Shown piece by piece: positions 36,310 to 46,429 of a stretch of DNA of 64,000 nt. The position numbers were made by a program, and so were the translations under genes. The notes under the pieces were generated by a model that saw nothing but the letters and a program-made list of their open reading frames with translations, did no database searches and was not told the DNA's origin. Numbering within the stretch: position 1 is the first letter of the stretch; each line of letters begins with the position of its first letter. This DNA comes from Symbiodinium natans (lineage: Eukaryota > Sar > Dinophyceae > Suessiales > Symbiodiniaceae), in the NCBI GenBank assembly GCA_905221605.1, contig CAJNDS010002411.1, forward strand, positions 124,001 to 188,000, read 5' to 3'.

Positions 36310-36362
36310 GCGCCCTAAACCCGACACAGCCCTACACCCTTCACCCTAAACCCTAATTTTAA
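36310..36362. repeat. short CCCTAAA-like tract
   Basis: Four or five CCCTAAAC, CCCTACAC and CCCTAATT units, matching the telomere-like repeats elsewhere in the window. Confidence 0.7.
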
Positions 36363-36924
36363 CACCATGCTGTAGAAACGGAACCACACAAGTGCAGCTT
36401 GAAAGTTCCTCGGATGTCGGGCTCACGTTGACGAAGACTTCGCAGGAAAGACAGCGCAAACACCCGAATCCACCCATGCACACCCAAACAGGTCGTAGCA
36501 GCGCAAGCCCCAGGCAGCTTCAGCTGAAAAGTCGTCTTAAACTCAACCCCCGCAAGCACAAGCCTTGCGAAACCACGCAGCCAGAAAGCCCCCCTCCTTA
36601 CGTGTAACACAGCTGGCTTCTAGCCCGGTCGGCGGATTCTATGCCGGCTACCTAGGCCCCCCCCCCACCCCCCACCCCACAGCACACATTGGGTTCCTCC
36701 GGGTGTCCGTGGACCGAGTTGTGGAGGGTGTAGTCAACAAGGTTGCCGAAGGCGATGGAGCGAAGGCGACGGCGGTAGTAGAAGTGAACGGCTCGGGCTT
36801 GTCACTCTCACCAACGTGTTGGTGTGCTGGGTGAGGCGATCAAGGCCAGACCCCCCAAAATGGGAAGGGAGCACGACACCCCTGGGTCTCCCAAAACCAC
36901 AAAAGTCTCAGGAACGACGCGGCC

Positions 36925-36939
36925 CTTGAGCCAACATGG
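36925..36939 (-). other. relict spliced-leader-like 15-mer
   Basis: The minus strand reads CCATGTTGGCTCAAG, which differs at one base from the last 15 bases of the dinoflagellate trans-spliced leader (CCATTTTGGCTCAAG). The upstream six positions match poorly. Retroposed mRNAs are known to leave such relicts in dinoflagellate genomes. The frame that follows on the minus strand has no recognised domain. Confidence 0.35.
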
Positions 36940-37266
36940 ACGACGAATTTGAGACCTTCCGACCAACCAGCTCCGCAGTGGCATGTCATGCCAACATGCA
37001 TGTATTGCAATACAATCCCAATTTCACGGTGGTGCAGACATGTGCAGACCGAACTCGAAGAACAACCGACAGCCTCCCAAATGCCCGCAAACCGGGACAT
37101 GATGCAAAATGTAGTGAATAAACCCCACAAACGCTTCACAAAAACAACAGATCTTACTTGAGGAAAACCGCCACGGAAGCGTCGTCACCTGAATGATTTT
37201 GGTCCCTGAAGAAACACCTTCTTAAACCACAATCTCGCTTACTCCTCGGCAACAGTACGATTTTAC

Positions 37267-37360
37267 CTTGAGAACGACACGTATCATGGGGCACTACATT
37301 GATTTCGGCTTCCCTCAGCACCCGTGGTGTGAACTCTTCCAAAGTCTTCCCCAAACCGAT
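37267..37360 (-). CDS. single exon with weak trypsin-fold resemblance
   Basis: The exon encodes TLEEFTPRVLREAEINVVPH then DTCRSQ and ends at a GTAAAATC donor. LREAEINVV...C recalls the strand after the central loop of S1 serine proteases (LxExxVxVVxxxxC). However, no GDSGGP motif and no AAHC motif were found on the minus strand between about 36.4 and 38.3 kb, so a functional protease is not supported. Neighbouring minus-strand pieces (KMARLERLLSVMDSERVRES near 37690-37640) look like protein but not like a protease. Confidence 0.2.
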
Positions 37361-38636
37361 GTCTCACGGATCAAAGAGCAAGCCCTGATCTCAGCCCGTC
37401 ACTCTCAGCTGATTCAAGGATCCCACAGTCGGCACCTGTTGGCTTTCGAATCACCGTGCTCATGTGAAACAAAATGAGAGGTTCAACAATGAAAGCCTTC
37501 GAAAAACTACGATAGTGCATGCATTGTTCTTTGTTGGCCTTCAGGAAGCGCATCGCTGTGGTGAACATCCCAGATTTTGGAGTCTTCAGATCCTCCTGCA
37601 GAGCTTTGTGGTTTCACGTTTGTTTTTGCTTGGAGGTTCCATGGCTCTCGCTGACCCTCTCGCTGTCCATCACTGAGAGCAACCGTTCAAGACGAGCCAT
37701 CTTGGATGGTAGGGAGCCCTCAGTGTCAAGCTCTGATCCTTGGGCACCAGTGTTCTGACATGCTCACCGGGTGATGCTTTGGCCATTGCTTTGAGTCATT
37801 CTGGGTCATTGAGCGCGCGGCTGCCTATGAACTCAGTCTGCGACCTGGGGAGTATGAGTACTGCACGGTCTCATTCCATTGACCAAACGCTTGTTGAGGA
37901 TCCAACGTGCGGAATCTTGATGATTCCTGCCTCTGCATGTATGGACACATTGTTAACCAGGGCTGCAAATCAATGCAAACTCAAACACAGAGCTGAGCAG
38001 AGATTGAGCAGAGCCTTGCCCATGCCAGCCATTCCCCGAACGGTAGAGTCACTGAACCCTGACCTGCCAACTCGACGCCGGAAGAAAATGAGTGTGTGGG
38101 TAAAGACGTTGTAAGAACTGCAAAAGGCTGTAAAAAAGACGCAGAGACCACGCCTCGGGGATGAAGGCTTCGAACCTGACAGATCACTCGGCTCTGCGCT
38201 CGGGACTTGGAGTCCAAAAACGTTTGGAAAGGTTTGTGCCCGCAGAACTCCACGTAGAGAACAAAAACATTGTAGCTTATAACAGTATGGCAGCACCGTA
38301 CATGATTCCATAACAGTCATACTCCTGGAAGCTCATGGAAGCTCAAATAGCTCAAATGGAACCCGGGTCAGACCCTCAGGCCCTCAGCGCAGGCTCGAGC
38401 CGTCGAATCTACAGGGAACAACCACAGGCCACAGCTAGCGCCTAGGGGTTGCCAATGGTTGCCATCTGCCGCGCAAGAGATAGTCACTGGCCAACAAGAC
38501 TCGCACAAACTCTCAACTCTCCAACAAATGAAAGAAGGCAAGAGACACGGAACCTAGAAGTGACTTTGCTTCTGCAGGCTCGCTGCAAGCACAACACGAT
38601 TGAATGGAGCATAAATCTGTGCACAGCACTCACTCA

Positions 38637-39845
38637 AGTTTGGATACTGGACCAAGTGGGCCAGCCTGGAGTGTGTGTATCCATCGTCCCAGGTCCTCAC
38701 CACAAGCATCTGGATACACAAGTTGGGAAAGTTATACTGCACGTACTGCGCAAGTCCTCTGCCGAGTCCAGCACCTTGCGCATTGAGAAACCAAAACTCA
38801 AGCGAGGTAGCCTGGTCGCCCTAAACTCTTCCGACCTTTTAGTACAAGTGCTATGCTGCGCTATAGATGCGCCGTGCGCTGCTCTACACGGCTCTGACGG
38901 TGCTCTGACTTGCCTCACGCTGCTCGGTGGTAAGCCGGACCTGGCCCATCTCACGAAGGGACCCCGCGTCGTGCAGTACGCTTGGCTACTTGACATGCTA
39001 CAAAGCCCATTCCACCCCGCTACGGCGGGAAGATCCACTCTGATAACCGTTTGTATTGAACGCCTGCGCAGAAAAAATCCACAGTACACGTCACGGGTTT
39101 TGGTCGGCCGCTGGAATTCACCCAAAGGTGTTGAAGTGCCCCGGCAACTACACGAACACGAACTACACTCTGACTACACTGTGGATTCATGAGTCTGTTA
39201 CTTTGTCGCTGCGCAAAATTACGAGAGGCCTCGTGCTGCTCTTGAGTTCGCAGTGAGCAAGCCAGGCTGTTGATGGCAGCGCAGGCCTTTTCCTTAAAGA
39301 AGCAAAGCTCGAAATGGCTCCCGAAATGGCTGCAAAAGAAGCAACATGGTCAAACCATTTAAGGGGCCCTTGCCAAACCGTCCAGCGTGACGCCCCGCAC
39401 ATGGTCCGACAAATGGGCTGCCTCACACGCAAAACAGGTGCACCTAGGTGCACCCGATAGAGCCTGTGTCTCACCAGGTTTATCGCTAAGCTGCCGACAT
39501 GTCTCAGGAACATCCAAAGCTGACGAACGTTGATGATGTAGTGACGGGCAATTTCTATCCTGCCAAATTGTCATCAAGCAGCGTCCCCTTATCTCACATG
39601 CAGCCGCTACCTTCAACACAGCCCAAACTACGAACGAAGCCAGATAGCACAATGTCGCTGCAACCCAAAGCCTTCGGAAACCATCATCGCAGATTCGCAG
39701 CACAGCCACCGCATGTCACTGCGTCCTGTAGTTTGCCTCTGTGCTCCGCTGAAACAACTTCAAGGAGCCGGGAAACATCAAGACCTGGGAAGAGCTGGTC
39801 CGAGGACGACGTCGGCATCACCCGCTTAATTTTCCCAGCTGGCAC
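38637..39845 (-). CDS. multi-exon gene, unrecognised
   Basis: The last exon seen, about 38735-38648, reads YNFPNLCIQMLVVRTWDDGY then THSRLAHLVQYPN and ends at a consensus GTGAGT donor. The first, about 39835-39690, reads KIKRVMPTSSSDQLFPGLDV then SRLLEVVSAEHRGKLQDAV. Between them is a hydrophobic exon (LWVAATLCYLASFVVWAVL, about 39680-39590) and a Cys-containing piece (LDVPETCRQLSDKPGETQAL). The opposite-strand 247-codon frame at 38449-39192 is taken as antisense noise. No family is assigned. Confidence 0.35.
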
Positions 39846-39899
39846 TGAGACTCAACGATGCTGTCGACCCCATGTCGCACCTAATCTGACTGCCACCTA

Positions 39900-40790
39900 A
39901 GACCTAACGCATGCCTTGCGCTCAACATCTCACAACCGTATATGGTCGTCGCGTCTTTGCTTGACAAGTTGACAGTCTGACAAGTACACAACTCATAACT
40001 GTCATAACTCATCCTCAGCTCGTGGAAGTGCTACCTGCTCGTGAGCTGGGATCTGCCGCAAAGTCATCGAAGTTGTAGCCGCGTGACATCGTGTGGCAAG
40101 ACTTTTCGTGATTGCAGGCATGACCACGAGTTGCGGTGGAGGGTGCAGTGCAGGGCCATCTTACCTACGTTGAAAACGGCGGGAAGCGGTTATTCTTGGG
40201 TGCTATGTTGAGCAGCGTGGCATGGAGGCCCCAAAGTGAGTATTCCGTTTCTTAAACGAGTACTGCACGTGCGCCCCGCGTGCGCCTCGTGACGCCGCAC
40301 CCGGAAACAAGCCTTTGTCTTATAACGTCTTTGTCTTACCATGTCTTAGCAATAAGGGGTTGTCGGACAATTCCGGATGGGGAGCCCTGTCTGCCAATGC
40401 TTTGCTCTCGAGCCCTGCGCATCCTGCTCTGCGTCTGCATCGACACCCCCAACACGTGATGACGTGATGCCCTTCAGGGGTGCCTGCAGCATCGACGTTT
40501 CCCCTCTGGAGCTCGCACATCCGCCCAGCCCAATGCGTGGACAGGCGAGAGGACATGGTTCGCCAACCCCTTCCCTGCACCAGCCGAAGCAGCCCAAACC
40601 TACGAGTTGCCGCATGGATGATTGCTGTGGCGTTGCCTATGTTGTAAGGACTTCTTGGCAGGCCTCAGCACGGTTTCTGGCCTTGCCACGTCACGCCCTA
40701 CAGTACCCTCACCTCTCCCGTGTCATCTATGAAACGGGTGGGTGGGGGGACGGGCCTGGCTAAGGGGGCTTAGTATGGGGCTTTAGTAGG
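39900..40790. other. no supportable gene
   Basis: Opposed frames at 40320-40763 are both open and neither shows a domain. No repeats of note. Confidence 0.3.
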
Positions 40791-40799
40791 GGAAATGGT

Positions 40800-41108
40800 T
40801 CAGATGTTTTCAGAATTAGACGAAAGGTTTCTGTTTCGAGAGGTTAAGTACTGCTGGGTGGGCGTTCGGAGCAGATCGTCGCATGCATCTGAGGCACCGG
40901 CTCGTGCAACAAGGCGTGCAAAGAGCCAAAACAAAACAAGATCGACTGCCTCAGTTTCCGTCAGAAGGTGGCGTCGGCATACGTCGGTCAGCAACGCAAG
41001 GTCAACGCAAGGTGCTGAGGCCGAAGCAATGGCACCACGCGTGCCAGTCAGGCGTGCTATGCAGGTGCTGAAGAGAACTACAAGCCTTTGTGAGGTCGCG
41101 ATCCGCAA
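40800..41108 (-). CDS. possible single exon, unrecognised
   Basis: The minus strand encodes a helical, partly hydrophobic stretch: VDLALLTDVCRRHLLTETEA followed by VDLVLFWLFARLVARAG. It could be an exon of a membrane or helical-repeat protein. No neighbour exon was joined to it. Confidence 0.25.
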   Translation of the reverse strand: MRIATSQRLVVLFSTCIARLTGTRGAIASASAPCVDLALLTDVCRRHLLTETEAVDLVLFWLFARLVARAGASDACDDLLRTPTQQYLTSRNRNLSSNSENI

Positions 41109-41619
41109 CAGTTACTCGTCACATTTCTAAAATGACACATGAGACAGTGCTGACAATCAAAATTGCTGCAGGATAGGATACTCAGGGCCTGGCAAAATCA
41201 AGAGGGTGATTGTGGAGACAACCACGAGGCACAAGGTCGGGGCATCCTTGCGATCACCGCAGGCTCTGGAAGCAATGACCGTTTGCTACATCCGACCCCA
41301 CCTACACTGAAAGATTTCTGAAAGGGAGGCCTTGTAAATGCGTCCGAGCACCTGCAAAGCAGTGAGGTTCGCACAGCAGATCGTCTAACACATTTTGGTC
41401 CATTTCCAGCCTCTCTGTATCTTTTGGGCTCAGTGCTGCTTTGCACACAGAGAGGAGAGCTTCAACATTGACTTGCATCTCGTGGCTGCACTCGCCCTAT
41501 TCAATGGTCGTTAAGCACACATTCAGACTGGCTCGGCCCCCTTGTCTTTGCAACTTCTGTTGCGTCAGGTGGTAAAGGTGGTCCAGTTGACCCATGGTGG
41601 AAGGGTCGCGTGGCTAATT

Positions 41620-41650
41620 TATATATATATATATATGTGTGTGTGTGTGC
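41620..41650. repeat. (AT)n(GT)n microsatellite
   Basis: AT dinucleotides pass directly into GT dinucleotides. Confidence 0.95.
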
Positions 41651-41942
41651 ACATACTATACATATATGTATACATGTCAGTATTTCTTGATGTTTCTTTA
41701 TTGCTTCGCGACATGACCCATCCGAAATGCGCCTTGCATACTCTGGAGATCGGGTCAAAGATCCTGCACAAGGTCAATCGAGCTGAGGGCTCCAGGATCT
41801 ATGTCATGCAGACGCCGCGCTCCTTGTCGTCTTCGATACAATAGCTCTACATCGGGTCAGCATGTGTGCCCGGACGCATGTAGCACAAAGCACTGGAGCA
41901 AAAGCATCTTTGGCTTGCCGACTGCTGTCGTTGGAGCATCAT

Positions 41943-41993
41943 TCCAGCTATGCACTGGCTATGCTGGCTGTGCTGGCTGCGCTGGCTGTGCTG
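41943..41993. repeat. 9-base tandem repeat GCTGGCTGT
   Basis: About five copies of a GCTGGCTGT-like unit with single-base changes. On the minus strand it reads Ala-Ser-Thr-like, without an exon. Confidence 0.85.
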
Positions 41994-42159
41994 CATACTT
42001 GATAGAGTTGCTTTGCATGCATTGGAGCCTGCAAACTGCAACTCAAAGCACCTCGCACGGCGCTTGAGACACGCTTGGAGCACGAAGCCAGGACTGCACA
42101 GCAATCAAGCACCACAGTCCTTTTGCAGAGGGATTCCTGATCTCTCTTTGCGTTCTGGC

Positions 42160-42310
42160 AGCTAAGGCTGCACTTCATACCCCAGCCCAGTAGCTCTGCA
42201 ACGCCGCAGCGCCAAGCCACCACTCCTGCCAAGACTCCACCAAAGCAAATGGCGATTGGTAGACAAGTTCCTTCGGACAAAGATCTGATGTACAACAGAG
42301 GGCTGGGCTT
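42160..42310 (-). CDS. possible exon with a membrane span
   Basis: The minus strand reads LLYIRSLSEGTCLPIAICFG then GVLAGVVAWRCGVAELLGWG. The hydrophobic run of about 18 residues suggests a membrane span. It may be a distal exon of the gene at 42538-43121 or a separate gene. Confidence 0.25.
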
Positions 42311-42537
42311 TAGCTGACCGCACGCAGCTGTCAGCGACATTGCTCTGTGGCAGCCGACACTAGCCGCGCAGGTAACGCTTGCCTGCAGGCGGGTCTGACA
42401 GCACATCGGGCAAGGACGCAACGCCGTAGACTCCGGAGACAGCGCGCGCTCACTTGACTCTGCTATGTCGCGACAGCAGCTATAACGACCACGGCCTCAG
42501 CAAATGCAGTTGCAGGCCACGGGAGCAGAAGCCTGCT

Positions 42538-43121
42538 TCAAGTGAACGCTTGTTGTGCCTCTACAATGGCTGCCCGTAGCTTTGTGAAAGGCTTGGATTC
42601 AGTTGCTAGTTCGCTGCGAGGAAGCACACAGATGGCTGGCATGGCACCTGCTGCAGGAATGAGATAGGCTTCTCCAACTTCTCGGCAGGCTTCGCCTGGA
42701 CAACTTATGCTAGGCCATGATTCTTGTTCACTGTCAGAAACTTCCAACTGAGGAAAGCACCTCTGCCAATCCTTCTGCATGCACAAGGCATGTGCAAACA
42801 TGTGCAAACACAGGTTCATTCGGGTTCAACCCTGAATGACTGTTGACGGCCTATCTCTGATAGTGGCAACGGGGCATTGATCTCCAACGGCGCCTGCGCA
42901 GCAAGCACTGAGCTTCCAATTCTGGCCGAGCTTTGCTGACCTGCCTCTGGTAGAGGTGGGAGCTCCTGCAACGGGATTCGCTTCACTTGCACTTGGCAAA
43001 GCATGGCAAAGCCACAACAGGCCCTGCCTGGCCAGGAAACAAACCCAAAGGCATGGAGGGCGGCGGCAAATCCGCCGGCGGGGGCCTTGGTTCGGGGGAA
43101 GGCAGCTCTCAAAACGCTCAT
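42538..43121 (-). CDS. predicted 175-residue two-exon protein, unrecognised
   Basis: Exon 1 (43121-42831) starts at an ATG: MSVLRAAFPRTKAPAGGFAA, then VQVKRIPLQELPPLPEAGQQ. A 56-base GT-AG intron (42830-42775) ends ATGCAG. Exon 2 (42774-42538) reads DWQRCFPQLEVSDSEQESWP, then EAYLIPAAGAMPAICVLPRS, then KLRAAIVEAQQAFT and a stop. Removing the intron keeps one frame for 175 residues. The N-terminus is Ala-rich and weakly hydrophobic, so a targeting sequence is possible. No domain was recognised. Confidence 0.5.
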
Positions 43122-43712
43122 ATCACAACCCCCAACCCATTGAGATGACCCGAATCAGATGGTTGAACAAGCCCCTTCCTCCTCCCACAGTCGTGCAATA
43201 GGTTGCCCCGGTGGAGGACTCCAACCCTCATTGGGGCCTTTGGCTAGTCTGCCGCATTCACTTTATCTCGTCTCTTCTTTCACCTTTCTCCACCAAGCAG
43301 GCACTGTTGAAGGTTCCTTCCATCCCTTGTTGAAGCAGAGAAGTGTTCTGTACGCTCGCGTCTACGAACTTCATGCTGCCTGGGTGCGCGCAACGTCTGT
43401 TTTTTTGACGGGCAAGGGGTGTGCTCTTATGCACGGCCGAGACCCTTAGCTCTAGTCTCTTAGCTGAAAGGAAATGTTGATGAAACGTTGCAGCTCTGTC
43501 AGTTCATGCCAATGGAGAATCATAGATCCTGGGCTACAGCACAAAACAAAAACCCGTCTATGCTAAGCCCTTCTTGTCTTCACGGTCTGAATGTCCAACA
43601 TTACCCTGTTCTGCTGAAAGCTAAGGCATGAACGGCGGCATTGGAGGCTGTGGAGGTTCTGGCTGAGCAGCAGGATTGCCAGCAGAAGTCACTGAGAGCG
43701 GCATTTTGACCT

Positions 43713-43991
43713 TCAGGAGGGACAACAGATTTCACAGCCAGCGCTCGGTTTCAGTTTCCAATGCCAGCGGCTGCAAGTGCGCCTGCTTGGGCTTCGGATA
43801 TATGATGCCATCACTCTCTGTCTGGCGCAAGCCTGATACCCATGTTCTTCTGTACTCGACACCGTCTTGCCAACGTGCTGCGTTTCATTGACTTCAACCA
43901 GGTCAGATTTGCGGTTTACTTTCTTGCCACAGTGGCACACGCAGAGCGGCGGAGCCTGCATGCTTTGCAAGCATGAGCAAAAGCGTCTCAC
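43713..43991 (-). CDS. possible exon, unrecognised
   Basis: The minus strand reads PPLCVCHCGKKVNRKSDLVE then VNETQHVGKTVSSTEEHGYQ. It looks like protein, with a CVCHC cluster at the start. It may be a 3' exon of a gene located upstream. Confidence 0.3.
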   Translation of the reverse strand: MRRFCSCLQSMQAPPLCVCHCGKKVNRKSDLVEVNETQHVGKTVSSTEEHGYQACARQRVMASYIRSPSRRTCSRWHWKLKPSAGCEICCPS

Positions 43992-44613
43992 AACCGCCGG
44001 GTAGAGTACGGGTATCGGATGGTATAGATCTAGTCGTGAAATCGTTTAACTGACAGCATCAGATGCATCGGGCCAAAATACGATGAATATGCATGTCACT
44101 GGTCCCGACGCATCGCTTGGACGGTGCGCCTTGGCGGCATCAGGGAGGATGTAGGGACTTGCGCCTGGAACAACGAGCACAGGCAGATTCCGTAAACTTC
44201 TTCACAGCTAGCCCGCTACCCGTTTCATGTCCAGCCTGGAGCATCGGCCTCCTGCTTCCTGCAGGTGCCAAGGGAAACCGGCCAACCCCGCCCCCACCCC
44301 CCACCCAGATTCCCAGATTCTTGCCTCAAAGACGAGAACACGCCTCTGATGGCACTGAGTGGGTCGCTGGACCTTGTGAATTGAAACACCAGATGAAAGA
44401 ATGGCGGCCCACGAGGGCTGGCAAGACACGAGATTTTTGTGAGCAGAGCCCCGCCCACAGTGCCCCCCCCAAGAGGGCTGCCCAGTGTGCCCCCAGAATG
44501 CCCCCCCTGCCTGTCCACGGCTGAGGCCGCACCGAGCAGAGATGCCTTTGGCAAATACATCGCAGATTTCGCGCATCTTGCGAATGCACGACTGGAGAGA
44601 CAGCGCCCCAACA

Positions 44614-45360
44614 CTATTTGTTGAGTGCGATGTTGAGTCGCCCCACCTCGGGCAGCTGGACGAACCGCGAGATTGGCTGCACTCGCGTCAAGGGATGCGC
44701 CTCGAGTACGCATGCCAGATGGAGCAAGGTCCGGCAGGAGCCAAAGCATGCGGCGCTTGCAGCAGCCACGTCTGCCTCGTACACAATCTCCCTTCCATTG
44801 GAGGATGGGCTCTGCGCCAACTCCCTGTTGCAAGCGTGCATATTTGAACCTGTCCTTGTGCAAATCGCCTTTGTCAAAACAACTTGGCGACCGGGCGTTA
44901 TCTCATCGCTGTTCAGATGTGCGCAGTCCACAACTGGCTTTATCTCATCTGTCAAGAGGGGCCTCACCAGAATCGCTTGGGATCGCGGGGTCACGATGCT
45001 CAGCGTGCGCTCAGCATCGCACTTGCAGGTATACAGGCAAAAGCGGTCATAGCTCACCACATCCGCACTTTGCACCTTACCGTGGGAAGACCGAGGGCTC
45101 CTACTCTCATGGTTGGACATCAAAGATTTTCTTTTGTTGTGTCTTGCTGTGGATGCTGGCGCCGGGAGTACCCGAAGAGAAGCCCACACAAAGTGGCGCC
45201 GAGTATTCTTGGAATGCCATCCAAAGAGGTCCCGCCGAGTATCCTGGAGTGCCCACGCCGCGAACATCCCGCAAAAAGTCAGAGTCCCGCCAAGTACCGC
45301 AAAGAGTTCCGCCGAATATCTCTGGAATGCCCATCTCCAGTCACTCCACCCTTGCCTCAT
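44614..45360 (-). CDS. long open frame of 248 codons, unrecognised
   Basis: From an ATG at 45360 to a TAA at 44614. The first 60 residues are encoded by a minisatellite (see 45180-45335) and may not be part of the real product; an internal ATG at residue 81 (MSNHESRSPRSSHG) is an alternative start. The C-terminal two thirds look like a true protein: ADVVSYDRFCLYTCKCDAER, AILVRPLLTDEIKPVVDCAH, IVYEADVAAASAACFGSCRT and RFVQLPEVGRLNIALNK. No family was recognised. Confidence 0.4.
   Translation of the reverse strand: MRQGWSDWRWAFQRYSAELFAVLGGTLTFCGMFAAWALQDTRRDLFGWHSKNTRRHFVWASLRVLPAPASTARHNKRKSLMSNHESRSPRSSHGKVQSADVVSYDRFCLYTCKCDAERTLSIVTPRSQAILVRPLLTDEIKPVVDCAHLNSDEITPGRQVVLTKAICTRTGSNMHACNRELAQSPSSNGREIVYEADVAAASAACFGSCRTLLHLACVLEAHPLTRVQPISRFVQLPEVGRLNIALNK
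45180..45335. repeat. diverged minisatellite inside the 248-codon frame
   Basis: Three or more diverged copies of a unit that contains GCCGAGTATnCTnGGAnTGCC on the plus strand, at about 45190, 45232 and 45308, with similar CCCGCnAAGTACCGC-type parts between them. Confidence 0.65.
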
Positions 45361-45439
45361 CAATCGTATTCACACGACAAGTAGACAACTCGCAAAAAAA
45401 GGCACGGCCCAGACCGAAGTCAAGCAACGACGTCGAAAG

Positions 45440-45603
45440 TGATACACGCCGAGCTGCATGTGGACATATTTATTGACAAGACGACGCCAACACTCAATGC
45501 CACCCGACTCAGAGTTCTCACGAGCCACAAATTTCACCGAATCAGGGGTCATGGTCAATACTGTAACAACTTGATCCACGGGTGCTGCTGGCGTGTTTGT
45601 CAC
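45440..45603 (-). CDS. short retrotransposon gag-like fragment
   Basis: The minus strand reads TMTPDSVKFVARENSESGGI then ECWRRLVNKY. A G(L/M)ExWRRLxxxY signature preceded by a short helix is typical of gag (UBN2-type) regions of copia-like elements that are common in dinoflagellates. No protease, integrase or reverse transcriptase was seen next to it, and the repeat at 45180 follows. A solo, decayed fragment is the best reading. Confidence 0.3.
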
Positions 45604-46004
45604 AAATACTTGAAGCGAAACAGCGGTAAGCGTTCATTACTTCATCTCATGCTCTTCCAAGTACCTTGCGGCCTCTGCATGAAACAGAGACAAGTAGTCG
45701 CGAAAGTTCCATGACCACTCTTCCCATTCAGACGGTTTACTTGCGAAAGTTGGAAGCAGAGGTAGCATAGGCTTGCCCGGAGAGGCATTCTCTCCCTCCA
45801 GTGCCAGTTGGCTCTACCAAAGTCTCTGAAGAGCGTTCAGTTCCATTGCCATGACAAAAAACTGAGGTCACCCAGCTCAACACACAACTGGGCAATCTCC
45901 AGCTGCAAGTCTGTTTTGGCACATGCACGTCAAGTCTTGAACCAACGCAAGTTAGCATGATGTCTTTTTCGTTGTAGGGAGTTAGGGAGTGCTCTCACAC
46001 ACAA

Positions 46005-46020
46005 ACAAACAAACAAACCA
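46005..46020. repeat. (AAAC)n microsatellite
   Basis: Four tandem ACAA units. Confidence 0.9.
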
Positions 46021-46429
46021 ACATTCGGCAATGAATGGCTGCTAGTCACTTGGAAAGCACAGGACCCATCGCATGCTAATCTGTTCTGCTTCCGGCCCAG
46101 TTTTTCCCTGTTTCCTGAATCGTGGAACCCTGCTACGAATTTCCTGATGCCATGGCACCACGCGAGCCGCAACCGGTTCCATCTGACGGCAGTCGGCCAG
46201 ACCTCAAAGCCAACTCTCAGCCCCAAGGCTTCTTGACATATGGCCCTATGGCTGAACAGCGCACTAACTACCACCTGAGCATTGAGTTCACTTTGCGTCA
46301 CTCAGACACCTGCTCGCAGTTTTCGGGAAGCATTGGAAGCCCACACTACCATCGCCACCTGCCAAAACCACGAAATCACGCTCGCCCCACCCGCTTGGAG
46401 ACTATCGCTCAGACAGGTACCTTCAAGTC

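Noticed and set aside
36400-38300. A full S1 serine protease gene around the exon at 37267
   Set aside because: No GDSGGP or AAHC motif was found on the minus strand in reach; one strand-like exon is not enough.
38449-39192. Plus-strand 247-codon frame
   Set aside because: No domain, and the minus strand there has exon-like sequence with a consensus donor.
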